Assembly (NCBI GenBank): GCA_947631195.1
Contig: CANRKK010000004.1
Location: forward strand, 1 to 64,000
Direction of reading: 5' to 3'
DNA from: an uncultured Clostridia bacterium
GTDB taxonomy: Bacteria; Bacillota; Clostridia; Christensenellales; Borkfalkiaceae
DNA length: 64,000 nt
Positions 34,698 to 43,371 of the stretch are shown here, piece after piece. The notes beneath the pieces are model-generated. The model made no database searches. It had not been told where the DNA came from and was given only the letters and a program-made list of their open reading frames with translations. Numbering within the stretch: position 1 is the first letter of the stretch; every line of letters begins with the position of its first letter. Made by a program: the position numbers and the translations under genes.

Positions 34698-35619
34698 AGA
34701 CAAAGATTTGCTCGGATTGCAACATTTGTCGGCAGATGAGATAAACCTCATTCTCGACGGGGCCGTTGCAACCAAAAAGTTTTTAGAAGGCGACAGAAAG
34801 TGTTCTGAAGTTTTAAAGGGCAGGACGCTCGTAACGCTGTTTTACGAAAACAGCACCAGAACGCGCACGTCGTTCGAGCTTGCGGCAAAGTATCTCGGCG
34901 CAAACGTGGTAAACATCTCCGTCGCCACAAGCTCGGTTCAAAAGGGCGAAACGCTTGTCGACACGGGCAAAACGCTCGATTCCATGAAAGTGGACTTCAT
35001 TGCCATCCGCCATCCGATGGCGGGCGCGCCCGCGCTTCTTGCAAAAAACGTCGCCGCGTCGGTTATTAACGGCGGGGACGGCATGCACGAACATCCCACG
35101 CAGGCCCTGCTCGATATTTTTACGCTTAAGGAACGCTACGGCAAAATTGAGGGGCTCAAGGTGGCAATTTTGGGCGATATCAAGCACAGCCGCGTGGCTC
35201 TGAGCAATTTGTTCGGGCTTACGAAATTGGGCGCGGAAACGTATATGTACGCACCCGGTACGATGCTCCCCAAAGATATCGCGGCTCTCGGCGCTCACGT
35301 CGCAAACTCGCGCGAGGAGGCCGTGGAAGGCGCCGACGCGGTAATGGGCCTCAGGATTCAGCTTGAAAGAATGAACGGCGGACTGTTCCCGTCGGCGGGC
35401 GAATACGCAAAATACTTCGGCATAGACGACGGATTGATGAAATATGCAAAAAAAGGCGCGATAATTCTGCATCCCGGGCCCGTAAACAGGGGAGTGGAGC
35501 TTCCGCCCGCGCTCATAGACGGCGAAACGAGCTTTATCAACCGTCAGGTAACGAACGGCCTTGCCGTCAGAATGAGCATACTTAAACTTCTTGACGGCTA
35601 CAGGGGGGTCCGCCTATGA
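34690..35619 (+). CDS. pyrB: Aspartate carbamoyltransferase catalytic subunit
   Basis: First committed step of pyrimidine synthesis: carbamoyl phosphate plus aspartate gives N-carbamoyl aspartate. The 309-residue protein has the carbamoyl-phosphate motif STRTRTSFE (about 54-62), HPTQALLD, and the aspartate-site HPGPVNRG. The ATG at 34690 follows GGGAG; an in-frame TTG 12 codons earlier lies inside the attenuator and is rejected. No pyrI regulatory gene follows. It overlaps pyrC by ATGA. Confidence 0.96.
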   Translation: MLKDKDLLGLQHLSADEINLILDGAVATKKFLEGDRKCSEVLKGRTLVTLFYENSTRTRTSFELAAKYLGANVVNISVATSSVQKGETLVDTGKTLDSMKVDFIAIRHPMAGAPALLAKNVAASVINGGDGMHEHPTQALLDIFTLKERYGKIEGLKVAILGDIKHSRVALSNLFGLTKLGAETYMYAPGTMLPKDIAALGAHVANSREEAVEGADAVMGLRIQLERMNGGLFPSAGEYAKYFGIDDGLMKYAKKGAIILHPGPVNRGVELPPALIDGETSFINRQVTNGLAVRMSILKLLDGYRGVRL

Positions 35620-36881
35620 AACTGCTTATAAAAAACGGCACGCTTGTGACGCCGCAAGGCGAAATCAGGGCCGATTTGCTTATAAACGACGGCAAAATCG
35701 CCGCAATCGGGGCATTATCCGAAAGCGGCTGCAAAATTATTGACGCCTCGGGCAAGCACGTTCTTCCCGGGCTCATAGATATCCACGTCCATCTCCGCGA
35801 ACCGGGCTACGAGGGCAAGGAGGACATCAAAAGCGGCAGCGAGGCGGCCGTAAAGGGCGGCGTAACGCAGGTGTGCTGCATGCCCAACACCAATCCCGTG
35901 TGCGACAACGCGGTGGTTGCAACCTATATAAAGGCCCGCGCGAAGGAAGTCAATCTCTGCAAAATTCACCCGATAGGCGCGATAACCAAGGGCGAGCAGG
36001 GCGAAACGCTGGCCGACATAGGCAAAATGAAGTCTGCGGGCGTGGTTGCGCTGAGCGACGACGGCAAATCGGTGATGAATTCCTATATTATGCGCCTTGC
36101 CATGGAGTACGCAAACAGCTTTGGGCTGAAGTGTCTTTGCCACTGCGAGGACGCAAATCTCGTCGACGGCGGAGTGGTAAACGAGGGCTATAATTCCACG
36201 CTCACGGGGCTCAAAGGCAGTCTGCGCGCCGCCGAGGACATAATGATTTCCCGCGAAATCGCCCTGTCCGAAAGCCTTGATATCCCCGTGCACATTTGCC
36301 ACGTTTCAACCTATTCGGGCGTGGAGATTATCCGCAGCGCAAAGGCGCGCGGCGTAAAAGTTACTGCCGAAACGTGCCCGCACTACTTTATATTGACCGA
36401 CGACGTTATAGCGGACTACGACACGTTTACCAAGGTAAATCCGCCTCTCCGCGAACGGCGCGACGTCGAAGAAATCATCCGCGGCCTGCAGGACGGCACG
36501 CTGGACTGCATAGTGACCGACCACGCGCCGCACGCACTAAAGGACAAGCAGACCGAATACAATCTCGCCGCGTCCGGCATAAGCGGCATAGAGACGAGCC
36601 TTGCTTTAAGCTACACCTATCTTGTTAAGACGGGCAAGCTGACTCTCTGCGGCCTTGCCGAAAAAATGTGCTCCGCCCCCGCAAAAATTCTCGGTTTGGA
36701 GGGAGGGGAACTCAGGGAAGGCGCGCCCGCCGATATTGTAATAGCAGACTTAGAAAAGAGTTATACTATCGACGGCAACGCGTTCGTCTCCAAGGGTAAA
36801 AACACTCCGTTCAACGGCTACAAAGTGAACGGCGTTGTGGAATATACCATTGTTGACGGCGAAATAAAATATTGTAAATAG
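35616..36881 (+). CDS. pyrC: Dihydroorotase (class I)
   Basis: Cyclises carbamoyl aspartate to dihydroorotate. The 421-residue amidohydrolase has the metal motif DIHVHLREPG (near 55-64), conserved histidines in HCED and HICHVST segments, and VTDHAPH near residue 303. This is the long bacterial class I form paired with PyrB. It overlaps pyrB by ATGA, and a small palindrome follows its stop. Confidence 0.95.
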   Translation: MKLLIKNGTLVTPQGEIRADLLINDGKIAAIGALSESGCKIIDASGKHVLPGLIDIHVHLREPGYEGKEDIKSGSEAAVKGGVTQVCCMPNTNPVCDNAVVATYIKARAKEVNLCKIHPIGAITKGEQGETLADIGKMKSAGVVALSDDGKSVMNSYIMRLAMEYANSFGLKCLCHCEDANLVDGGVVNEGYNSTLTGLKGSLRAAEDIMISREIALSESLDIPVHICHVSTYSGVEIIRSAKARGVKVTAETCPHYFILTDDVIADYDTFTKVNPPLRERRDVEEIIRGLQDGTLDCIVTDHAPHALKDKQTEYNLAASGISGIETSLALSYTYLVKTGKLTLCGLAEKMCSAPAKILGLEGGELREGAPADIVIADLEKSYTIDGNAFVSKGKNTPFNGYKVNGVVEYTIVDGEIKYCK

Positions 36882-36902
36882 GAGCGGCGCAAAACGCCGC
36901 TC
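36882..36902 (+). other. Hairpin between pyrC and pyrF
   Basis: GAGCGGCG-CAAAA-CGCCGCTC, an 8-bp stem directly after the pyrC stop and without a T-run. It may stabilise mRNA ends or set expression of pyrBC versus pyrFKDE. Confidence 0.6.
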
Positions 36903-36936
36903 TACGCGTAAAAAAATAAATATTGTGAGGATGTAA

Positions 36937-37851
36937 ATGATTGATTCGTTGATCAATAAAATCATTGAAATACAAAACCCTGCCTGCGTGGGGCTGGACA
37001 CGGATTTTTCCTATCTTCCCGAGGAAATGAGGGGAGATACCGCGACTTTCGGCGGCGCGGCGCAAAAGATTGTGGAATTCAACAGGAACATAATCGACAG
37101 CGTGTGCGACGTCGTCCCCGCCGTCAAGGTGCAGGTCGCCTACTATGAAATGTACAGTTGCGAGGGCATGAACGCCTTTTATCAAACGATAAAATATGCC
37201 CGTGCCAAGGGTCTTACGGTGATAGCCGACTGCAAGCGCAACGACATAGGCTCCACCGCGGGGTGCTATTCCAAGGCATACCTCGGCAATACGCAGGTGG
37301 GCGGCGCAAATTTGCAGGCATTTCCCTCCGACATGCTCACCGTGAACGGCTACCTCGGCTACGACGGCATAAAGCCCTTTGTTGACGACATAAAGAACCG
37401 CGACAAGTCCGTTTTCGTGCTTGTAAAAACTTCCAATCCGTCGAGCGGCGAACTGCAAAATCTCATGCTCGCCAACGGCAAATACATCTATGAGCAGATG
37501 GGCGCGCTTGTTTCGGAGTGGGGCAAGGACCTGATCGGCAAATACGGCTATTCGGAAGTGGGAGCCGTCGTCGGGGCGACCCATCCAGAAGAGGCCGCGC
37601 GCTTGAGAGAGCAGATGCCCCACACCTTCTTTTTGATTCCCGGTTACGGGGCGCAGGGGGGAAGCGCGCAAATGCTTAAAGTCTGCTTTGACAAACGGGG
37701 CTTGGGCGGCATTGTCAACTCCTCGCGCGGCATACTCTGCGCCTATAAAAAACAGGAATACAGCGGCATGACATATTATGAAGCGGCCCGCGCGGCCTGC
37801 CTCGACATGCGCCGCGATCTGCAAAATGCAATAGGAAAGTTCGGCGCATGA
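36937..37851 (+). CDS. pyrF: Orotidine 5'-phosphate decarboxylase (type 2)
   Basis: Last step to UMP. The 304-residue protein is the long type 2 form with the active-site Lys/Asp array in ADCKRNDIGST (about 97-107), an N-terminal CVGLDTD, and the phosphate loop around IPGYGAQGG. GAGG precedes the ATG by 8 bases. It overlaps pyrK by ATGA. Confidence 0.95.
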   Translation: MIDSLINKIIEIQNPACVGLDTDFSYLPEEMRGDTATFGGAAQKIVEFNRNIIDSVCDVVPAVKVQVAYYEMYSCEGMNAFYQTIKYARAKGLTVIADCKRNDIGSTAGCYSKAYLGNTQVGGANLQAFPSDMLTVNGYLGYDGIKPFVDDIKNRDKSVFVLVKTSNPSSGELQNLMLANGKYIYEQMGALVSEWGKDLIGKYGYSEVGAVVGATHPEEAARLREQMPHTFFLIPGYGAQGGSAQMLKVCFDKRGLGGIVNSSRGILCAYKKQEYSGMTYYEAARAACLDMRRDLQNAIGKFGA

Positions 37852-38609
37852 AAGACTTGCTTGCAACGGTAAAGAGCAATAAAAAGATTGCCGAAAATAT
37901 TTATATGATGACCCTCGTCCTGCCCGAAAGCGTGGGGCAGATGCACGGCGGGCAGTTTGTAAACCTCTCCACGGGCAACGGGGCGCACCTGTTGCGCCGT
38001 CCGCTCGGCGTGTGCATGTGCGAAGGCGACGAAGTTTCGGTTTGCTATCAGGTCAAGGGCAAGGGCACAAAATACTTAACCGAGGTGGAGGCGGGCAGAA
38101 AGTTGCAGGTTTTGCTGCCGTTGGGCAATTGGTTCGATTTGGACGGCTGCAAAAACGTTGCCGTTATAGGAGGCGGCGTGGGGATATTCCCGCTCGTCGC
38201 CACTATCCGCGAACATTTCCAAACCAAAAACTTTTATTCGTATATCGGTTTCAGAAATATAGACGCCGTGTGCCTCTACAACGAGCTTGCAAAGAGCAAA
38301 AAACTTACCATAACCACCGACGACGGTAGCTACGGCGAAAAGGGCAACGCCGTCGGGGCATACCTGCGGGACGCGGCAAACATAAATCCCGACATAATAA
38401 TCTCCTGCGGGCCGCCCGTAATGCTAAGGGTGCTTAAGCAAAAACTTAAAGAGGCGGGCATAACTACTCCCTGTTTCGTTTCTTTGGAGGAGAGAATGGG
38501 CTGCGGAATGGGCGCGTGTCTGGTTTGCGTCTGCAAAACGGCTTCGGGCGAAAACGCCCGCGTCTGCCGCGACGGCCCCGTATTCGATATCAACGAGGTG
38601 CAACTCTGA
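37848..38609 (+). CDS. pyrK: Dihydroorotate dehydrogenase B electron-transfer subunit
   Basis: Iron-sulfur flavoprotein passing electrons from PyrD to NAD+. The 253-residue protein has an N-terminal FAD-binding barrel (LLRRPLGVC), an NAD-binding GGGVGIFPLVA segment and a C-terminal 2Fe-2S site (GCGMGACLVCVC plus a later Cys). Overlap with pyrF (ATGA) and pyrD (TGATG) supports complex formation in step. Confidence 0.95.
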   Translation: MKDLLATVKSNKKIAENIYMMTLVLPESVGQMHGGQFVNLSTGNGAHLLRRPLGVCMCEGDEVSVCYQVKGKGTKYLTEVEAGRKLQVLLPLGNWFDLDGCKNVAVIGGGVGIFPLVATIREHFQTKNFYSYIGFRNIDAVCLYNELAKSKKLTITTDDGSYGEKGNAVGAYLRDAANINPDIIISCGPPVMLRVLKQKLKEAGITTPCFVSLEERMGCGMGACLVCVCKTASGENARVCRDGPVFDINEVQL

Positions 38610-39520
38610 TGGCAAATTTACAGGTTGAAATCTGCGGCGTCAAGTTCAAAAATCCCGTGATAGCCGCAAGCGGCACGTTCGGTTTCGGCCGCGAATACAA
38701 TTTGTTATACGATATTTCCGTGCTCGGCGGCGTGTCCACAAAGGGAACGACGTTGGAAGCGCGCTCGGGCAATCCCACTCCGCGCATAGCCGAGGGTTCG
38801 TCGGTTATTTTAAACTCCGTCGGCCTGCAAAATCCGGGCGTGGAGCATTTTATAAAATACGATTTACCTTTTTTAAAGAGTAAGGGGATTGTGGTTATAG
38901 CCAACGTCGCGGGCAAAACGCTGGGGGACTACGGCAACATCTGTTCCCGCCTCGACGGTCTCGTCGACATGATAGAGCTGAATATTTCCTGCCCCAACGT
39001 TCACGCGGGCGGAATGGCTCTCGGAGTCAGACCCCAAAACATCTTTGAGGTTACAAAACTTGCCAAATCAAACCTTGCAAAAACGCCTTTGATAGTAAAA
39101 CTTTCACCCAACGTCGAGAGCATTGCGGCCAACGCAAAGGCGGCCGAGGACGGCGGCGCGGACTGCATATCGCTGATAAACACTCTCACGGGAATGGTTA
39201 TAGATATCGAGCGCCGCAGGCCGGTGCTTGCCAACAATACGGGCGGCGTTTCGGGCGCGGGCATAAAACCGATAGCGGTAAAAATGGTGTATGACGCGGC
39301 GCATGCCGTAAAGATCCCCGTTATCGGCATGGGCGGTATAACGAGCGGCGAGGACGCCATAGAGTTTATGATGGCGGGGGCGCGCGCGGTGCAGGTGGGA
39401 ACGGCAAATTTTTCCGACGGCAACGCAATGCCCAAAATCATCGCGGGAGTCAACGCGTGGCTCGATAGTCACAACATAAATGACGTAAACGAAATTGTGG
39501 ATACACTGACTTTAAATTGA
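38609..39520 (+). CDS. pyrD: Dihydroorotate dehydrogenase B catalytic subunit
   Basis: NAD-linked type 1B enzyme oxidising dihydroorotate to orotate with FMN. The 303-residue sequence shows the N-terminal NPVIAASGTFGFG, the catalytic cysteine in LNISCPNVHAGG, and FMN phosphate-binding GMGGITSGEDA and GARAVQVGTA. The ATG at 38609 overlaps the pyrK stop (TGATG). The pyrK partner next door confirms type 1B. Confidence 0.96.
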   Translation: MANLQVEICGVKFKNPVIAASGTFGFGREYNLLYDISVLGGVSTKGTTLEARSGNPTPRIAEGSSVILNSVGLQNPGVEHFIKYDLPFLKSKGIVVIANVAGKTLGDYGNICSRLDGLVDMIELNISCPNVHAGGMALGVRPQNIFEVTKLAKSNLAKTPLIVKLSPNVESIAANAKAAEDGGADCISLINTLTGMVIDIERRRPVLANNTGGVSGAGIKPIAVKMVYDAAHAVKIPVIGMGGITSGEDAIEFMMAGARAVQVGTANFSDGNAMPKIIAGVNAWLDSHNINDVNEIVDTLTLN

Positions 39521-39529
39521 GGAGAAATT

Positions 39530-40186
39530 ATGACTTACAAGCAGCAATTCATTAAATTTATGGTAGAAAACGGCGTTCTCAAATTCGGCGAGTTCACCTT
39601 AAAGAGCGGCAGAAAAGCGCCCTATTTTATCAACACGGGCAACTATAAATCGGGCGCGCAGCTGGCAAAACTCGGCGAATACTATGCGCAGTGTATCGCG
39701 GAGAACGGTTTGCGGGCCCAAACGCTCGTCGGCCCCGCCTACAAGGGCATACCTCTCGCCGTCACCACGGCGGTCGCGCTCTATAACAACCACGGGATAG
39801 ATATGGACTACACTTTCGACAGAAAGGAAATAAAGGACCACGGCGAGGGCGGCCTGTTCGTGGGCAAGCAGCTTTCGGACGGCGAAAAGGTGATAATCAT
39901 CGAGGACGTAATGACTTCGGGCAAAGCCCTCCGCGAAATGCTGCCCAAGCTCGCGGCGGCGGCAAACGTGGAAGTTGCGGGCATGGTGATTTCCGTCGAC
40001 AGAATGGAAAGGGGGCTGGAGAGCAATCTCTCCGCCGTTCAGGAGGTCTATAGGGAGTTCGGCGTAAAAGTTTACTCCATAGTCACTATGTCGGACATAA
40101 TAGAGGCCATAGAAAACGGCGTTATAGAGGGCGCGGAATATCTTCAGAAGATGAAAGAATACCGCAAAATTTACGGCGTAGGTTAA
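39530..40186 (+). CDS. pyrE: Orotate phosphoribosyltransferase
   Basis: Transfers ribose-5-phosphate from PRPP to orotate. The 218-residue protein has the PRPP motif VIIIEDVMTSGKALRE (about 120-135) and the flexible-loop DRKEIKDHGEGG. Slightly longer than E. coli PyrE (213). GGAG precedes the ATG. It ends the pyrBCFKDE operon at a strong terminator. carAB and pyrR are not in the window. Confidence 0.95.
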   Translation: MTYKQQFIKFMVENGVLKFGEFTLKSGRKAPYFINTGNYKSGAQLAKLGEYYAQCIAENGLRAQTLVGPAYKGIPLAVTTAVALYNNHGIDMDYTFDRKEIKDHGEGGLFVGKQLSDGEKVIIIEDVMTSGKALREMLPKLAAAANVEVAGMVISVDRMERGLESNLSAVQEVYREFGVKVYSIVTMSDIIEAIENGVIEGAEYLQKMKEYRKIYGVG

Positions 40187-40200
40187 ACTGAAAAACTTAA

Positions 40201-40240
40201 ACGCGGGGCGCGGATTTCAAAATCCGCGCCCCGCGTTTTC
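40201..40240. terminator. Bidirectional terminator after pyrE
   Basis: A 17-bp perfect stem (40201-40217 with 40220-40236, two-base gap) rich in CGCGGGG, followed by TTTC and preceded on the other side by an A/T run. Ends both pyrE and the convergent deacetylase gene. Confidence 0.9.
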
Positions 40241-40251
40241 ACGTACGTCCG

Positions 40252-40938
40252 TTAAAGTTTTTTAAAGACGTATCCTTTCTTTTTAAAGTGCCGTATAACC
40301 TCTTTGAGTGCGTTTGCCGTTTCGGTTTTGTCGGTGGCGTCGTGCGCCAGCATAACTATTCTTTTTGGGTTAGAGACGGTGTTCAGCGCGGCCGTGTACA
40401 GCTTGCCTGCCGTAACGTCTTTAATTTCACTGTCCATAAAGGACGCGTTCCAATCCACAACCGTGTAGCCATTTTTTTTGACCGTTTCTATAAATTCGGG
40501 CTTCACCGAAAAGCTACCGCCGGGGAAGCGGTAGAGGTGGGTGTAGCTGCCCGTAACGCTGCAAATCACCTCGTTGCATTTTTCTATATCGTTTAAAAGC
40601 GCCGACGGCGAAGCATAGATATCGTTGTAAATATGCGAATAGGAGTGCACGCCCAGTGAGTGCCCCTCGTCAAAAATTCTCTTCAGCAGGTCTCTGCGTT
40701 TTTCGGCTTGCGTTCCCACTACAAAAAAGGTGGCTGGCACCTTTTCCTGTTTCAGAATGTCTAAAATCACGGGCGTTACCCTGTCGCTCGGCCCGTCGTC
40801 AAAGGTAAGATATATGTTTTTCTGTTCTTCGGCAAAAGTGGTTACGGCGGACGGGTGCGAAAAATAATTTTCCACGAGCGCCACAAAAAACGCCAACACA
40901 AGCGCCACTGCCGCAAGCGCAGGTAATTTTCTGTTCAT
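40252..40938 (-). CDS. Polysaccharide deacetylase family protein
   Basis: NodB-type deacetylase acting on peptidoglycan or chitin-like glycans outside the membrane. The 228-residue protein has an N-terminal membrane anchor (7-25), the catalytic motif TFDDGPS (about 45-51), the zinc motif HSYSH, and RFPGGS. The family includes sporulation enzymes such as PdaA and PdaB; its short length and no extra domain fit PdaB-like proteins. No Shine-Dalgarno is present; CATAAT lies six bases upstream of the ATG. Confidence 0.88.
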   Translation of the reverse strand: MNRKLPALAAVALVLAFFVALVENYFSHPSAVTTFAEEQKNIYLTFDDGPSDRVTPVILDILKQEKVPATFFVVGTQAEKRRDLLKRIFDEGHSLGVHSYSHIYNDIYASPSALLNDIEKCNEVICSVTGSYTHLYRFPGGSFSVKPEFIETVKKNGYTVVDWNASFMDSEIKDVTAGKLYTAALNTVSNPKRIVMLAHDATDKTETANALKEVIRHFKKKGYVFKKL

Positions 40939-40987
40939 AACGTTATTATGAGCAAAAAAACGGAGTTTTAATAAAATTTTTCCAAAT

Positions 40988-41653
40988 TCAATATATATTT
41001 ACATTGATTATAAAGTCCGCGATGGCAATCTGCAATTTCCTCATGCTTTTTGAAAAGATATATTCCGCGCCCGCCGCATTACACTCGGCTATAAGCCTGT
41101 CTATCCCGCCCGTAAAACAGTTTGAGCGGTTTGCCCTTTTCAGCCCGTCCAGACCCGACTGCACGTCCTTCAAAACTCCCGCCGCCGAGGCTTGGTCAAT
41201 CTCGCCCGTGTCGAGGCTGTTTGCGCAGCGGTAACACAGTTCCGACAGGGAATTCAATGTGTTCAGATTACCTTCATACAGCTCTCTGCGCTGTTTAGAA
41301 ACGGAAGATTTCACAAAGTAATTTCCCGCGGTCACCGTCAGAACCGAACAGTTCAGCCCCCGCCGCAACAGGCTGTTTTTAACCGTTTTAGCCTCGTTTT
41401 CGGTGTAGTAACAGGCAACGGTAACGTAGTAATTCCCGCCGTACTCCAACACGTAGCCCGCGCCGCCGTAACTTGTGACGGTATCCGAAATAGCGTCTGC
41501 CGAAATTGCGTTGTCCCGTATGCTGTAACACACAAAATAGTAATCGCGCGCAAACGCCAAAGCCGTCCCGCGGCTCGCCGCGGCGCATATTATAACGGCC
41601 GCCGTAACTGCAAAAACGGCCGCAACGGATATCGCAAACGCCCTGTTACCCAT
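40988..41653 (-). CDS. SPOR-like membrane-anchored protein
   Basis: A 221-residue protein with a membrane span at 7-27 and a domain at about 38-108 that resembles SPOR (peptidoglycan-binding), with the pattern YYFVCYSI...AGYVLEYGGNYYVTVACY and ENEAKTVKNSLLRRG. The C-terminal half is helical. SPOR binds denuded septal glycan, so a role in division or spore wall is plausible. There is no Shine-Dalgarno; TATATT lies six bases before the ATG. The family call is by pattern only. Confidence 0.6.
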   Translation of the reverse strand: MGNRAFAISVAAVFAVTAAVIICAAASRGTALAFARDYYFVCYSIRDNAISADAISDTVTSYGGAGYVLEYGGNYYVTVACYYTENEAKTVKNSLLRRGLNCSVLTVTAGNYFVKSSVSKQRRELYEGNLNTLNSLSELCYRCANSLDTGEIDQASAAGVLKDVQSGLDGLKRANRSNCFTGGIDRLIAECNAAGAEYIFSKSMRKLQIAIADFIINVNIY

Positions 41654-41699
41654 AAAATAAATATATGCGCGCCCGCGGCGTTATATGGCTTTATAAAGG

Positions 41700-41728
41700 T
41701 TGACTAAAACAAAGCGGCGGGATATAAT
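41700..41728 (+). promoter_or_regulatory. SigA promoter of ttcA-like gene
   Basis: TTGACT (41700-41705), 17-base spacer, TATAAT (41723-41728). Start near 41735, just before the GGAGG ribosome site. Confidence 0.9.
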
Positions 41729-41747
41729 AAATTAGTGGAGGCGGACT

Positions 41748-42626
41748 TTGGATAACACGGCGCAGACGGAAGAACCTGAAAAATTTAACAGCGGCCCGGC
41801 GGATTTTGCGTTGCAGGTGGAGGAAGGAATAAGGAAAAGATTTTCCAAAAAACTTTTCTCTAAATTTGCCAAGGCGATAGTCGAATACGGGCTTGTAAAG
41901 GAGGGGGATAAAATCGCCGTCTGTATATCCGGCGGCAAGGACTCCATGCTCATGGCAAAGCTGTTTCAGGAGCTCAAACGTCACAACAAATTTCCCTTTG
42001 AACTCGTGTTCCTCGTCATGGATCCGGGTTACGCGCCCGAAAACCGCAAACTCATCGAAAGCAACGCCCAACTTTTGAATATCCCCATAACCGTTTTCGG
42101 ATCGGACATTTTCGATAACGTAATCCACATAGAAAAATCCCCCTGCTATATCTGCGCCCGCATGCGCAGGGGCCATTTATACAGCAAGGCCAAAGAACTC
42201 GGCTGCAACAAAATCGCCCTCGGCCATCACTATGACGACGTCATAGAAACCATTTTGATGGGCATGCTCTACGGCGGGCAGATGCAAACCATGATGCCCC
42301 GCGTAAACAGCGCCAATTTTGAGGGCATGCAGCTCATCCGCCCCATGTATCTCATACGCGAAAAGGACATAAAGGCGTGGAGGGATTGTTACGGGTTGCA
42401 TTTTTTGCAGTGCGCCTGCAAGTTCACGGCAAACAGCGCGGTTGAGCCCGCAATTTCAAAGCGGCAAAAGGTAAAGGAGCTCATTGCCCGCCTTGCCAAA
42501 GAGGACCCGGGAATAGAGCAAAATATCTTCAAAAGCGCCGAAAATGTAAATTTATCCACGATAATTTCCTATAAGGATAAGAGCGGAATAGTCCACCGAT
42601 ATTCGGACGACGACCAAAATCCCTGA
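41748..42626 (+). CDS. TtcA-type tRNA 2-thiolation PP-loop ATPase
   Basis: A 292-residue PP-loop ATPase with the signature ISGGKDSM (about 61-68) and paired cysteines in CYICARMRRG, as in Fe-S dependent TtcA, which makes 2-thiocytidine in tRNA. The later GHHYDDVIET motif is also typical. The start is TTG at 41748, set by GGAGG at 41738-41742. Clostridial homologues often have unproven specificity, so the exact modified base is inferred. A tRNA-Thr gene follows 73 bases downstream. Confidence 0.85.
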   Translation: MDNTAQTEEPEKFNSGPADFALQVEEGIRKRFSKKLFSKFAKAIVEYGLVKEGDKIAVCISGGKDSMLMAKLFQELKRHNKFPFELVFLVMDPGYAPENRKLIESNAQLLNIPITVFGSDIFDNVIHIEKSPCYICARMRRGHLYSKAKELGCNKIALGHHYDDVIETILMGMLYGGQMQTMMPRVNSANFEGMQLIRPMYLIREKDIKAWRDCYGLHFLQCACKFTANSAVEPAISKRQKVKELIARLAKEDPGIEQNIFKSAENVNLSTIISYKDKSGIVHRYSDDDQNP

Positions 42627-42655
42627 TAAAAAATTTACGAACGTGCAAAAAACGC

Positions 42656-42683
42656 TTGCAAAAATTAATTATTCTGTTATAAT
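42656..42683 (+). promoter_or_regulatory. Promoter of tRNA-Thr
   Basis: TTGCAA (42656-42661), 16-base spacer ending in TGT, TATAAT (42678-42683), extended -10. Confidence 0.8.
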
Positions 42684-42699
42684 GATATAGTCAATAATC

Positions 42700-42775
42700 G
42701 CTACTGTGGCTCAGCTGGTAGAGCAGCTGATTCGTAATCAGCAGGTCGCCGGTTCGAATCCGGCCAGTAGCTCCA
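42700..42775 (+). tRNA. tRNA-Thr(CGT)
   Basis: A complete cloverleaf is visible. Acceptor GCTACTG pairs CAGTAGC; D-stem GCTC/GAGC; anticodon stem GCTGA/TCAGC with loop TTCGTAA (anticodon CGT, reading ACG); T-arm GCCGG-TTCGAAT-CCGGC. The discriminator is T and CCA is encoded (42773-42775). It has its own promoter and a strong terminator directly downstream. Confidence 0.97.
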
Positions 42776-42815
42776 AAACGGGCATTGCCAATTTATGGCA
42801 ATGCCCGTTTTGTTA
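42775..42815 (+). terminator. Terminator of tRNA-Thr
   Basis: A perfect 16-bp stem, AAAACGGGCATTGCCA (42775-42790) and TGGCAATGCCCGTTTT (42796-42811), loop ATTTA, followed by GTTA. Its descending arm (ATGCCCGTTTTG...) is the first part of the tandem repeat unit that follows. Confidence 0.92.
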
Positions 42816-43285
42816 CTGTAAAGAAGCGAACCGTTGTTCGCGCGAGGGCTTTGCCCGAAGCTTTGCCGAGGGTTCCCTCTGGGAAACGGCAAAATCCGGT
42901 TGATTGTTTTAAGTAATGCTCGTTTTGTTACTGTAAAGAAGCAAACCGTTGTTCGCGCGAGGCGCAAAGCGCCGAAGCTTTGCCGAGGGTTCCCTCTGGG
43001 AAACGGCAAAATCCGGCAGAATGTTTTAAGGTAATGCCTGTGTTCGCGCGAGGGCTTTCCCCGAAGCTTTGCCGAGGGCTCCCTTTGGGAAACGGCAAAA
43101 TCCGGTCGATTGTTTTAAGCAATGCCCGTTTTGTTACTGTAAAGAAGCGAACCGTTGTTCGCGCGAGGCGCAAAGCGCCGAAGCTTTGCCGAGGGTTCCC
43201 TCTGGGAAACGGCAAAATCCGGCCGAATGTCTTATGGTAATGCCTGTGTTCGCGCGAGGGCTTTGCCGAGGTTCGGCGGTGACGA
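42801..43285. repeat. Tandem two-hairpin repeat array downstream of tRNA-Thr
   Basis: Four complete units and one degraded unit. The main hairpin TTTGCCG...CGGCAAA with an inner TTCCC/GGGAA stem lies at 42862-42893, 42979-43010, 43068-43099 and 43185-43216, spacings 117, 89 and 117. A smaller hairpin before it alternates between GGGC-TTT-GCCC and GGCGC-AAA-GCGCC. Long units carry a copy of the tRNA terminator's descending arm (ATGCCCGTTTTGTTACTG); the short unit lacks it. No spacer diversity, so this is not CRISPR. The family recurs at 1-191. From 43286 to 43371 only AT-rich DNA is seen. Confidence 0.88.
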
Positions 43286-43371
43286 TTTGGCGCCCAAATT
43301 TGGATTTTTCGGCAAACCGACGCCGTAAATTATACAAAAATTCCAAATCTGTTTAAAATTTCACTAAAAAA

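Noticed and set aside
42801-43285. CRISPR array
   Set aside because: Units are near-identical across their whole length with no unique spacers, each contains hairpins, and no cas genes are present.
42701-43356. Short frames on both strands within the tRNA flank array
   Set aside because: They are generated by repetition of the same hairpin unit and partly read through the tRNA.
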